Of a DNA stretch of 7,194 nt, positions 1-6,617 are shown piece by piece. The notes under the pieces were generated by a model. The model worked only from the letters and a program-made list of their open reading frames with translations, made no database searches and was not told the origin of the DNA. How positions within the stretch are numbered: the stretch's first letter is position 1; every line of letters begins with the position of its first letter. The stretch covers positions 1-7,194 of the forward strand of contig CAZEQK010000081.1 in assembly GCA_964514395.1 (NCBI GenBank), written 5' to 3'. The stretch is from CAZEQK01 sp964514395. Lineage in GTDB: Bacteria > Bacillota > Bacilli > Tepidibacillales > Tepidibacillaceae. The translations under genes were made by a program, and so were the position numbers.

Positions 1-56
1 GTTATGATATCCATGAAGAAACAGATAGTAGATATATTTACTTACCTTACTTCTAA
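1..56 (+). CDS. possible 3' tail of an upstream gene (partial)
   Basis: The frame starting at base 3 is open from the window edge to a TAA at 54-56 and reads YDIHEETDSRYIYLPYF, a mixed charged and aromatic composition that looks like a genuine protein C-terminus. No function can be given from 17 residues. A second plus-strand frame (from base 1 to TAA at 100-102) and one minus-strand frame are also open here, so the choice rests on composition alone. No clear terminator follows. Confidence 0.25.
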   Translation, partial: YDIHEETDSRYIYLPYF

Positions 57-148
57 AATTCCTTCCCATATGCAATTTCAAAATTATAATATTTTTCTTT
101 AATTACTTTTTCAATTATCATCCCCCTTTTCCAACTTTATCATAATGT

Positions 149-176
149 TTGTTCAGAAATTATTAGATAATATAAA
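149..176 (+). promoter_or_regulatory. weak candidate promoter for the RHS toxin gene
   Basis: TTGTTC at 149-154 and TATAAA at 171-176 are separated by 16 bases and resemble a vegetative SigA promoter. The region is so AT-rich that chance matches are likely. The overlapping GATAAT at 166-171 is a better -10 box but has no -35 at proper distance. If real, the promoter would leave a leader of about 100 bases before the GTG start at 288, containing the orphan Shine-Dalgarno at 200-207. Confidence 0.25.
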
Positions 177-199
177 GCTATATAAAATTTAGAAAATAT

Positions 200-207
200 A
201 GGAGGTG
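200..207 (+). other. orphan Shine-Dalgarno sequence in the leader
   Basis: AGGAGGTG is a near-perfect anti-16S match but no normal gene follows. Seven bases downstream is TTG (215-217) directly followed by TAG (218-220), a start-stop pair. The only longer frame, from GTG at 205 to TAA at 256-258, would encode the 17-residue VFSVVGFTDFFVKKYSV, but its GTG overlaps the Shine-Dalgarno itself, so initiation there is implausible. It may be a remnant of a lost gene start or a leader element. Confidence 0.35.
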
Positions 208-274
208 TTCTCTGTTGTAGGTTTTACTGATTTCTTCGTTAAAAAATATTCTGTCTAAAATATTACACCAAGAA

Positions 275-280
275 AAGGAG
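275..280 (+). promoter_or_regulatory. RBS that fixes the GTG start at 288
   Basis: AAGGAG lies 7 bases upstream of GTG at 288-290. The overlapping ATG at 286-288 is followed immediately by TGA and cannot be the start, so GTG is chosen. It gives a textbook signal peptide (MIIK then a long hydrophobic run). Confidence 0.8.
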
Positions 281-287
281 CATCTAT

Positions 288-845
288 GTGATTATAAAAT
301 CTAAATTCCGTTTTGTACTTATCCCTATTTTAATTTTTACACTATTATTAAGTATGGCATCATTTCCATTAAAGCCTGTATATGCAACAGAAAAAATTTC
401 TACAGTTGCAAAAACTCATAATCAGTTCCCCAGCCTTCCTAAAAAAGGCGAAAAGGTTGAAATCTCCGAATGGCGAAATGCAAATACAAAATATTACCTT
501 AAAGATGATGGTTCATTTGAAGCAGAAGTATATAAAGATAAAATATTTTATCAAGACCCATTATCAAAAACTTGGAAAGATATAGATAATACAATTGTAG
601 CATCCGCTAAAGCAGAATTTGATTATAAAAATAAAGCCAACCGTTTTGAAGTTCAATTTTCAAAAAATACTAATTTAGGAGCTACATCACAATTTATCTT
701 AGGTAAATCCAGTATAAAATTTACACCACAAAATATCTCTCCTAGTTCAGGTATTGTTAATAGTAATAACATTACTTATAAAATGTATTCCAAAATACAG
801 ATATTAAATATACCGTGCTTTCTGACCAACTTAAGGAAGAAATAA
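288..845 (+). CDS. N-terminal fragment of RHS toxin with signal peptide
   Basis: This 185-residue piece has a Sec signal peptide: basic start (K4, K6, R8), hydrophobic core about residues 9-26, and a likely cleavage site after VYA (residues 31-33). The mature part (TEKISTVAKTHNQFP, then a stretch with KYYLKDDGSFEAEVYKDKIFYQDP and TWKDIDNT) is typical of the N-terminus of exported YD-repeat proteins, which lie before the beta-rich domains. The last 20 or so residues, from MYSKIQIL onward, are out-of-frame nonsense that follows the shift near 780-785. The product alone would be a short exported stub with no toxin. Translation ends at TAA 843-845, which overlaps the ATG of the following frame. 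Confidence 0.7.
   Translation: MIIKSKFRFVLIPILIFTLLLSMASFPLKPVYATEKISTVAKTHNQFPSLPKKGEKVEISEWRNANTKYYLKDDGSFEAEVYKDKIFYQDPLSKTWKDIDNTIVASAKAEFDYKNKANRFEVQFSKNTNLGATSQFILGKSSIKFTPQNISPSSGIVNSNNITYKMYSKIQILNIPCFLTNLRKK
780..785 (+). other. frameshift point in an A run
   Basis: The first frame reads ATT ACT TAT AAA ATG. The family-like continuation AAT GTA TTC CAA starts at 782, one base back. The second frame has TAA at 779-781, so homologous coding cannot extend further left in that frame. The simplest history is loss of one A from an original AAAAA. The run is only four bases and no X-XXY-YYZ slippery heptamer is present, so programmed shifting has little support. Confidence 0.75.
833..839 (+). 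promoter_or_regulatory. internal Shine-Dalgarno-like site at the TAATG overlap
   Basis: AAGGAAG lies 5 bases before ATG at 845-847, which shares its A with the TAA (843-845) that ends the upstream fragment. Ribosomes terminating there would be well placed to reinitiate. The site is also simply the coding sequence for KEE, so it may be fortuitous. It decides the preferred start of the downstream piece over GTG at 815, which has no Shine-Dalgarno. Confidence 0.5.
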
Positions 846-3800
846 TGCTTAATGCAGCAGATGCACCGAATACGTATTCTTACGAACTTAAACTTGATAA
901 TTTGAATTATGATGTGAAAGCAGATGGTTCCATAGAATTTAAATATGCAGATTCGGATCGTTTTGCCTTTAAAATTCCAAAACCATTTATGTATGAAGCT
1001 GGTGATATGCCACAAATATCAGACAAAGTTACACAAGCTATCCGTCAAGACGGAAACAAAATATATCTTGATATCACAGCAGATCCTAATTGGTTAAAAG
1101 AACAAGGACGTAAATTTCCTGTTATAATTGATCCAACTATAAACTCAGAACAAATAACTATGAATGATACATTTGTAAGTGAATTAAATCCTACGACAGA
1201 TTACTCACAATATGACCATGTTTATGCCGGTAATACAAGCTCTTATGGTAAAACAGAAGCATACCTTCGTTTTCCTCTACCAGGACTTCCCGATGGAGCA
1301 AAGATTACCAATTCGACAGTAAAGATCTATAATTATTTAACAAAAACGACTACTACTAATTTAGACGTTTATCAGATCACAAGTTCCTGGGATGAATCCA
1401 CAGTAAATTGGAATAATAAACCGCAAAAAGGACAAATAGAAGCATCATACTCAAGCTCTTCAGCAGGCTGGCATTATATTACTCTTACTAACCTCACATC
1501 TGACTGGTATACTGGCCACACTCCAAATAATGGAATTGCAATAGTTGCTAATCCAGATACTTCGGAACCAGTTGGATATACTTCTAGTAATTATACAACT
1601 GATACTAATTACCGCCCAAAGATGATTATTGATTATGTTATTGATCCTGAAGGAATTAACAATTTTTGGACTTACACAAGTGATGGTGTTATGCCGTTTA
1701 AAGGAAATCTGTTTTTAATGACAACAGATCTTGCAACTTCTGGTCGTGGAGTCGATGCAGTAATATCTCGTTCCTATAACAGCCGCCAAACTGTTGCTTC
1801 TGGAGTGTTTGGTTCCGGTTGGTTGTCTAATATAGACATGAGAGTATGGGACTTAGATGGTTCAGTTGCCTTTCTAGATGCAGCAGGTACTCGTCATATT
1901 TTCGACTGGAATACTGCTTTAGGGCAATATGATCCACCTGCAGGTATTTCTCTTTCTTTAACAAGAGATGATATTAATGGAATTTTTAAAATTAAGACTA
2001 CGGATAATATCGTATTCTATTTTGATATGAGCACGGGAAAACTAACAAAAATCGTAGAATACGATAATCAAATAAGTAATAAACAAGAAACAACATATAC
2101 AACTGAACCTGCTACTGGCGATCTATTAATAACTGATCCATCAGGTCGAATCACTAGAATTCATTTTCTGGTAGACGGTAAAGTGGATTATGCGCTTGAC
2201 CCTAAAGGTAGAAAAGCTCAGTATACCTATAACACTTCTGGATTACTAAAGGATGTAACTATTTCCTCTGGAACTGAGTCAATAACATATTCTTATACGT
2301 ATGTAACCGGTACTTTTTTATTAGATACAATAACAGATCCAAAAGGAAATACCGTAACTTATAGTTATGATGCTTATAACCGAATCCAATCAGTAACCCA
2401 GCAAATAGATGGAAAAGTAAGCACAAACAACTATAATATTAATTCAGGAGTAACTCCAAGAGAGGCTACAGTAACAGGAATGAATAACGAACAAATCATA
2501 TATTACACCAATGATAATGCAAATGTTGTTCAAACAGATGTTACATTAAATGCAACAGACACTGCAACAACTGTCTATTCATGGAGCGCTAATAATTACC
2601 TTTACCAAATTGATCAACCAAACACGCAAACGACAAAAATAGAATATGGTAATAATGGAGAACCTATTAAGATTACAACGCCGGATAATAACGATGTTCG
2701 TACGAATTATGATCCAAATAATAATCTTATCTCTTCAAAAGATCGATTAAACAATGCTGAAGGGACAAATTATAACAGCTACAACAATCCAACCGATATT
2801 ACCGATGCTACAGGTAATACTACGATGCTGGATTACGCTGATAATGGTAACCTTTTAAGTGCAACAGGAGCTATGAGTCTAGCAGAAAATTATGTCTATA
2901 ATAGTGGTTTTGAAATTAATAGTTCCCCTGCCGGTTGGAATGCTTCTCGTACAGTTATTACCGGAGATATTTATGATGTAGATGGAACTATTAAAGCTAA
3001 GGGTTATCAATCTTTTCATATCAAATCCGTTGATGCAAACGGATTATATGGAATAATGAATTATAAGGTTCCTGTTTCACCACAAATGATCTATAACCTT
3101 AGTGCAGATATTAAGTTGGGGAGTAACTCCACCACTGAAATGAAAGTAATCTGGTACGACAGTACAGATACTATAATATCTGAAATAAATGGATTATCCA
3201 AAAGCACTGCAGGAAGCTATGGTACAGATTGGCATCATAAATCTACAGGTATAACAGCTCCAGCAGGTGCTGTAAAAGCTGAAATTCAAGTAGGTGTAAT
3301 TGGGATTGGTGAAGCTTGGTTTGATGATATTGTCTTTGAAGGCGGTACAGGACGAACAGGTAATATATTAATGACTAATCAAAGTTTTGATTATGATCTT
3401 GATCAAACTGGTTTAGCTGACGAATGGTATCCTGGACCTGTTTCTACAGATATTTCAATTGATTACAATAATCATAAACATGGTATTGCTTCAGAAAAAA
3501 TAATTGGCGACATAAATAACTATAAATATGTTGGTCAAACTCTTGCGTTATCTGGACCAAAAGGAACGAAATTTAATCTATCAGGCTGGGGTAAGCATAC
3601 AAATGTTCCTTCCACAGGTGGCGAATGGGGATTAAAGTTGAAATTTGTTAATACTTCTAGTGGAATAGAAGATTGGCATTATATCCCATTTGATCGAAAT
3701 CTAACCGACTGGCAGCAAATATCAAGGGTAATTGAAGCAGGAATAGATTTTGATAAAGTCGAAGTATATGCCGTATTTAACTTTATTCCTGTAACAGCAA

Positions 3801-6583
3801 CAGCTTGGTTTGATGATGCACAATTAAACGTAGTAAACGTTCCTTCTTCAACCATTTCTCAATATAATTATGCAGATAATTCATCATTTGAATATGATTA
3901 TAACTCTACTAATTGGCCAGATGGATGGTATAAATCTTCTGGTGACGGTAATTTTACAGGACAATGGGTTGACCTAACCTCCTCAAATGGTAACGTATAT
4001 ACTGGATCTCATGCCATTAAAATATCTAATCCAACAAGTTGGGTAAGTGCTACAAGAACAGATGAAAAGGTACCGTTTGACAGTGCTAAATCATATACAG
4101 CTGTTGGATATATCAAAACAATAGATGTTAATTCATCTGCTGTAATCTTAATTCATGCCTATAACCAAAATGATACATGGCTTGGAGAAGTTGCATCAAA
4201 GACAGTAACTGGAACATCAGATTGGACTAGAGTATCTGCTATAGCTAACTCTGCTAATTTACCTGTTGGTACAGTAAAATTAGCAGTTGGTGTTCAGATG
4301 CGTACCGGAACTGGTACCTCCTACTTTGATAATGTTCGCTTTCAGGAAGGTGAATTTAGAACACAATTTGCTTATGATTCAGTAGGAAACTATGTAAATA
4401 GTATCACCAGTCCATCTGGGAATACGATTACATTAAATCCTGAATCAACAACTGGAAATTTACTGTCATTTACTGATACGCTAGGTAATACATTCTCTGC
4501 AGATTACAACATGATGGATCAAATGACAACATTCACTTACCCATTTCAAGGGGCATTAGGTTTAACTCCTGTTAATAAGTCCTATACGTACATTTATGAT
4601 AATAACGGAAACCTAACATCAGTAACAGATCCTAATGCCAATACATGGGCAACCTTTCAATACAATGAATTAAACCAAATAAAGCAATTTGATGAAACAG
4701 TAACTACAGCAGGTACTCCATCAACTAATACATCAGATTACAGCTACGATACTTCCGGTCGTTTAGATAAAGTGACCCTTCCGACAGGACAGTTTTCTAA
4801 CTTGGGCTACGATTATGCTGGTAGATTAACATCATTAGCCTATGGTAATGGAACAACACCAACAAAAACATACTCATATGGCTATGATCTAAACAATAAC
4901 CTAACAAACTTCGGTGATGGAACCAACACCTTCACAGCAACATATGACAACATGAATCGAGTAACAAAGGTTACAGAACCAAATGTAGCTAACTTTATAG
5001 AAAACAGTTATGATGCTGAAGGAAAAAGGACAAGCCTAACGGTAACAAACGGAACGAACATCTGGAACGATGATTACACTTACGACAGTAGTGGGAATCC
5101 TCAACAATTTACTGACTCTGTTACAGGGAAGCATTCATGGTATTTGTTTGATGAATCAGGTAAACCAGTTAAGGAGTATCATAGCAATGATACAGGAACC
5201 TATTTTGAATATGATCAAGAAGGTCGTATCATTCAGTTAAGGATAGAAAAAGCTGGCGAGACCATTGATAAATTGAGATATGTTTATGATTCAAACGGCA
5301 ATATAACAAAGATATGGAGTGATATGGACAGTTCATGGGTAGAATATACCTATGATTCATTAGGACAACTATTGCAAGAAAACTATTCAAATGGAACAAC
5401 AAATGAATACCAGTATGATGAATTAGGCAATCGTACGAAAGTAATTAACAATAGTGGTACCACGAATTATACCTACAACACTGAAAAGAATCGCTTAGTA
5501 AGTGTGGGAAGCAATAACTACACTTACGATGCCAACGGAAATGTGACTAGTGATGGCACCTATACCTATATATGGGGTGACGATAACAAGCTTAAGGAAG
5601 TCAAACAAGGTATAACCACCATTGCTTCCTTCACCTATGATGCTTTAGGTAGACGTGAAACCATGACAGATACAAATGGGGTAACCAAAACATTCCACTA
5701 TGATGGAGATCAAGTTACCTATGTAACCCAAAGTGATGGTAAGATTTACAGGTTTGCTTATGACCATAGTGGAAAACCAATCTTCATGAGCTATAATAAC
5801 AATCAATACTGGTATCATTATGACCAGCATGGCAATGTTATCAGAATGACAGATGTTAATGGTGCTACAGTTGCCCAATATCAGTATGATGCTTGGGGTA
5901 ATATTACCTATCCATTAGGGACAGGTATTGAAATTCAAGACCTTAACCCTTACCGCTATGCAGGATATTGGTATGATCGCGATATTGATAAATACTACCT
6001 TAAGGCAAGATATTATGATGCAAGCATTGGTAGGTTCTTATCCAAGGATCCATTAGAAGTAAGAGTTGGCGATAGCTTAAGTCTAAATGCTTACACCTAT
6101 GGTGAGAATAATCCAGTGATGATGGTGGACCCTTCGGGATTAGTAGCTGAAATGATGAGTGGTGGCGGATATGAGTATAGTGGTAAAAAAGATCCAATTA
6201 TAATTATGTCCCAAAATATAGATATTGGGCAAGGTTGGACAGCAAGAAAAGATAAAGCAAATCCTTCAAAAGGTACAAAAAAACATATGCATGTTGATAG
6301 TCCTAGAGGAAAAAAGTGGGCTCAAAACGATAAAGGATCTTTACGCCATGGAACTGGTCGTCCTCCAAAAAAAGTATTAAAAAGATTAAAAGAAAAAACG
6401 GGCTGGGATTGGGAAAAAAGAGAAAAAGCTTACGACCAAAAAAATAAAATATCTGGTAATGATGTATTAGTTGGAGCAGGAGTAGTTGGTGGAGGATATA
6501 TTATTTATCGAGGAATAAGGATGCTACCATCCTTATTACCACCATTATGGCCTACTATACCAGCTAATCTAATTGTTCCATAA
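845..6583 (+). CDS. RHS/YD-repeat polymorphic toxin, main body, lacking signal peptide
   Basis: This piece is 1912 residues from ATG 845 (GTG 815 would add 10). Domains in order: WapA-like N-terminal region ending FPVIIDPTI (1115-1141); DNRLRE-like beta domain, about residues 102-264, with the typical AYLRFPLP and SSWDESTVNWNNKP motifs; DUF6531-like domain, about 275-409 (WTYTSDGVMPFKGN, VISRSYNSR, FGSGW); first YD-repeat block to about 681; three carbohydrate-binding-like modules at 682-834, 840-997 and 1008-1169; second YD block from 1175; RHS core 1701-1766 (RYAGYWYDRD, ARYYDASIGRFLSKDP, YGENNPVMMVDPSGL); toxin tip 1767-1912. In this family the YD repeats form a shell that encloses the toxin, and cleavage follows the core. 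Without the N-terminal fragment it lacks an export signal, so if translated it would stay in the cytoplasm, where the downstream immunity protein becomes essential. Assignment to the RHS/WapA class is very secure; the toxin activity is unknown. Confidence 0.9.
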   Translation: MLNAADAPNTYSYELKLDNLNYDVKADGSIEFKYADSDRFAFKIPKPFMYEAGDMPQISDKVTQAIRQDGNKIYLDITADPNWLKEQGRKFPVIIDPTINSEQITMNDTFVSELNPTTDYSQYDHVYAGNTSSYGKTEAYLRFPLPGLPDGAKITNSTVKIYNYLTKTTTTNLDVYQITSSWDESTVNWNNKPQKGQIEASYSSSSAGWHYITLTNLTSDWYTGHTPNNGIAIVANPDTSEPVGYTSSNYTTDTNYRPKMIIDYVIDPEGINNFWTYTSDGVMPFKGNLFLMTTDLATSGRGVDAVISRSYNSRQTVASGVFGSGWLSNIDMRVWDLDGSVAFLDAAGTRHIFDWNTALGQYDPPAGISLSLTRDDINGIFKIKTTDNIVFYFDMSTGKLTKIVEYDNQISNKQETTYTTEPATGDLLITDPSGRITRIHFLVDGKVDYALDPKGRKAQYTYNTSGLLKDVTISSGTESITYSYTYVTGTFLLDTITDPKGNTVTYSYDAYNRIQSVTQQIDGKVSTNNYNINSGVTPREATVTGMNNEQIIYYTNDNANVVQTDVTLNATDTATTVYSWSANNYLYQIDQPNTQTTKIEYGNNGEPIKITTPDNNDVRTNYDPNNNLISSKDRLNNAEGTNYNSYNNPTDITDATGNTTMLDYADNGNLLSATGAMSLAENYVYNSGFEINSSPAGWNASRTVITGDIYDVDGTIKAKGYQSFHIKSVDANGLYGIMNYKVPVSPQMIYNLSADIKLGSNSTTEMKVIWYDSTDTIISEINGLSKSTAGSYGTDWHHKSTGITAPAGAVKAEIQVGVIGIGEAWFDDIVFEGGTGRTGNILMTNQSFDYDLDQTGLADEWYPGPVSTDISIDYNNHKHGIASEKIIGDINNYKYVGQTLALSGPKGTKFNLSGWGKHTNVPSTGGEWGLKLKFVNTSSGIEDWHYIPFDRNLTDWQQISRVIEAGIDFDKVEVYAVFNFIPVTATAWFDDAQLNVVNVPSSTISQYNYADNSSFEYDYNSTNWPDGWYKSSGDGNFTGQWVDLTSSNGNVYTGSHAIKISNPTSWVSATRTDEKVPFDSAKSYTAVGYIKTIDVNSSAVILIHAYNQNDTWLGEVASKTVTGTSDWTRVSAIANSANLPVGTVKLAVGVQMRTGTGTSYFDNVRFQEGEFRTQFAYDSVGNYVNSITSPSGNTITLNPESTTGNLLSFTDTLGNTFSADYNMMDQMTTFTYPFQGALGLTPVNKSYTYIYDNNGNLTSVTDPNANTWATFQYNELNQIKQFDETVTTAGTPSTNTSDYSYDTSGRLDKVTLPTGQFSNLGYDYAGRLTSLAYGNGTTPTKTYSYGYDLNNNLTNFGDGTNTFTATYDNMNRVTKVTEPNVANFIENSYDAEGKRTSLTVTNGTNIWNDDYTYDSSGNPQQFTDSVTGKHSWYLFDESGKPVKEYHSNDTGTYFEYDQEGRIIQLRIEKAGETIDKLRYVYDSNGNITKIWSDMDSSWVEYTYDSLGQLLQENYSNGTTNEYQYDELGNRTKVINNSGTTNYTYNTEKNRLVSVGSNNYTYDANGNVTSDGTYTYIWGDDNKLKEVKQGITTIASFTYDALGRRETMTDTNGVTKTFHYDGDQVTYVTQSDGKIYRFAYDHSGKPIFMSYNNNQYWYHYDQHGNVIRMTDVNGATVAQYQYDAWGNITYPLGTGIEIQDLNPYRYAGYWYDRDIDKYYLKARYYDASIGRFLSKDPLEVRVGDSLSLNAYTYGENNPVMMVDPSGLVAEMMSGGGYEYSGKKDPIIIMSQNIDIGQGWTARKDKANPSKGTKKHMHVDSPRGKKWAQNDKGSLRHGTGRPPKKVLKRLKEKTGWDWEKREKAYDQKNKISGNDVLVGAGVVGGGYIIYRGIRMLPSLLPPLWPTIPANLIVP
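1148..1636 (+). other. DNRLRE-like beta domain
   Basis: The stretch reads EQITMNDTFVSELNP at its start, then YLRFPLPGLPDGAKIT, STVKIYNY, VYQITSSWDESTVNWNNKP, GWHYITLTNLTSDWYTG and NNGIAIVANPD, and ends in PKMIIDYVI. This order of motifs is that of the DNRLRE / CBM96-type beta-sandwich found in secreted wall-associated and polysaccharide-active proteins. A role in binding glycan or wall polymer is inferred from the family. Confidence 0.75.
2222..2887 (+). repeat. first YD-repeat block
   Basis: This block has degenerate repeats of about 20 residues, such as YTYNTSGLLKDVTI, YSYDAYNRIQSVTQ, NYDPNNNLISSKDRLNN, NYNSYNNPTDITDATGN and DYADNGNLLSATGA. They follow the Y-x-Y-D-x-x-G-R/N-L pattern of RHS/YD repeats, which form the spiral beta-sheet wall of the toxin shell. 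The repeats are protein-level and diverged; no obvious DNA-level tandem repeat remains. Confidence 0.85.
2888..4351 (+). repeat. three tandem carbohydrate-binding-like modules inserted in the YD region
   Basis: Three copies of a module of about 155-160 residues lie at 2888-3346, 3362-3835 and 3866-4351. Each opens with an N..FE/FD element (NSGFEINSSPAGW, NQSFDYDLDQTGLADEW, NSSFEYDYNSTNWPDGW). Each ends with an A/S-W/Y-F-D-D/N element (AWFDDIVFEGG, AWFDDAQLNVV, SYFDNVRFQEG). These are the N- and C-terminal signatures of CBM4/9-type jelly-roll modules. The copies are clearly diverged. They probably bind cell-surface or matrix sugars. The YD pattern is interrupted here and resumes directly afterwards, so they look like an insertion decorating the shell. 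Confidence 0.8.
4367..5944 (+). repeat. second YD-repeat block
   Basis: At least twenty YD repeats run from FAYDSVGNY to YQYDAWGNI. Good examples are YIYDNNGNLTSVTD, YSYDTSGRLDKVTL, YVYDSNGNITKIW, YQYDELGNRTKVINN, FTYDALGRRETMTD and YHYDQHGNVIRMTD. The repeats become tighter towards the 3' end, as is usual near the RHS core. This block is expected to complete the shell and lead into the autoproteolytic or plug-like core. Confidence 0.9.
5945..6142 (+). other. RHS core domain ending in DPSGL
   Basis: The sequence contains NPYRYAGYWYDRD, YYLKARYYDASIGRFLSKDP and NAYTYGENNPVMMVDPSGL, the highly conserved RHS-associated core. VDPSGL at 6125-6142 marks the boundary between the conserved shell and the exchangeable toxin. 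Release of the toxin after this core is established for related RHS proteins and is inferred here. Confidence 0.92.
6143..6583 (+). other. variable C-terminal toxin tip, unassigned family
   Basis: This is the 146 residues after DPSGL. A short linker (VAEMMSGGGYEYSGKKDP) leads to a basic domain with GWTARKDKANPSKGTKKHMHVD, then SPRGKKWAQNDKGSLRHG, PPKKVLKRLKEKTGWDWEKRE. The histidines of HMHVD (codons at 6284 and 6290) and of LRHG (6347), together with many lysines and arginines, would suit a nucleic-acid-acting enzyme such as a metal-independent RNase, but this is inference only. The last 41 residues (from 6458) are a glycine-rich hydrophobic segment VLVGAGVVGGGYIIY followed by the proline-rich tail LPSLLPPLWPTIPANLIVP. 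I recall similar tails at the ends of other RHS toxins, but cannot confirm it here. The tip looks AT-richer than the core, consistent with exchange of toxin modules. Confidence 0.7.
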
Positions 6584-6604
6584 AAAACTAATTTTGATAT
6601 CTAT

Positions 6605-6610
6605 GGGAGG
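6605..6610 (+). promoter_or_regulatory. RBS that fixes the immunity gene start
   Basis: GGGAGG lies 7 bases before ATG 6618. It decides this start over the in-frame codon at 6573, which would overlap the toxin gene and has no Shine-Dalgarno. Confidence 0.85.
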
Positions 6611-6617
6611 TGTTTAT

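Larger units (their letters stand above)
288..6583 (+). pseudogene. full-length frameshifted WapA/RHS-type polymorphic toxin gene
   Basis: Read as one gene, this locus would encode about 2098 residues: 165 from the first frame plus 1933 from the open frame beginning at 782. Two lines of evidence support one ancestral gene. The signal peptide and N-terminal region sit only in the first frame. The second frame, read upstream of any start codon, gives NVFQNTDIKYTV followed by LKEEI, the sequence expected in this family right after ITYK in the first frame. Restoring one A in the AAAA run at 780-783 joins them as ITYK-NVFQNTDIKYTV. Known role of the family: Gram-positive YD-repeat proteins of WapA type are secreted, carry a variable toxic C-terminus and act in contact-dependent competition, protected by an immunity gene just downstream, as here. 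Everything after the shift is intact, with no other stop in about 5.8 kb, so the lesion is very recent or is a sequencing error. Confidence 0.75.

Noticed and set aside
382..585. Plus-strand 67-codon frame inside the N-terminal fragment
   Set aside because: It is out of frame with the signal-peptide-bearing fragment, lysine- and glutamine-rich by AT bias, and has no ribosome binding site.
774..790. Programmed -1 ribosomal frameshifting
   Set aside because: No slippery heptamer in the right phase is present, the A run is only four bases and no obvious stimulatory stem follows. A mutation or sequence error is simpler.
776..1015. Minus-strand open frame of 79 codons
   Set aside because: It lies antisense to the toxin gene across the frameshift, has no Shine-Dalgarno that I can see and has a low-complexity I/F/K/C-rich composition. 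It is a shadow of the plus-strand coding.
5645..5878. Minus-strand 77-codon frame
   Set aside because: It is antisense to the strongly conserved YD repeats and has no independent coding signal.
2222..5944. CRISPR-like or DNA tandem repeats
   Set aside because: The periodicity is at protein level (YD repeats), with diverged DNA and no identical repeat-spacer pattern.
6000..6197. Minus-strand 65-codon frame over the RHS core
   Set aside because: It is the mirror of the highly conserved core sequence; the plus strand explains it completely.
6573..6617. Upstream extension of the immunity gene to 6573
   Set aside because: It would overlap the toxin 3' end and has no Shine-Dalgarno, while ATG 6618 has GGGAGG at ideal spacing.
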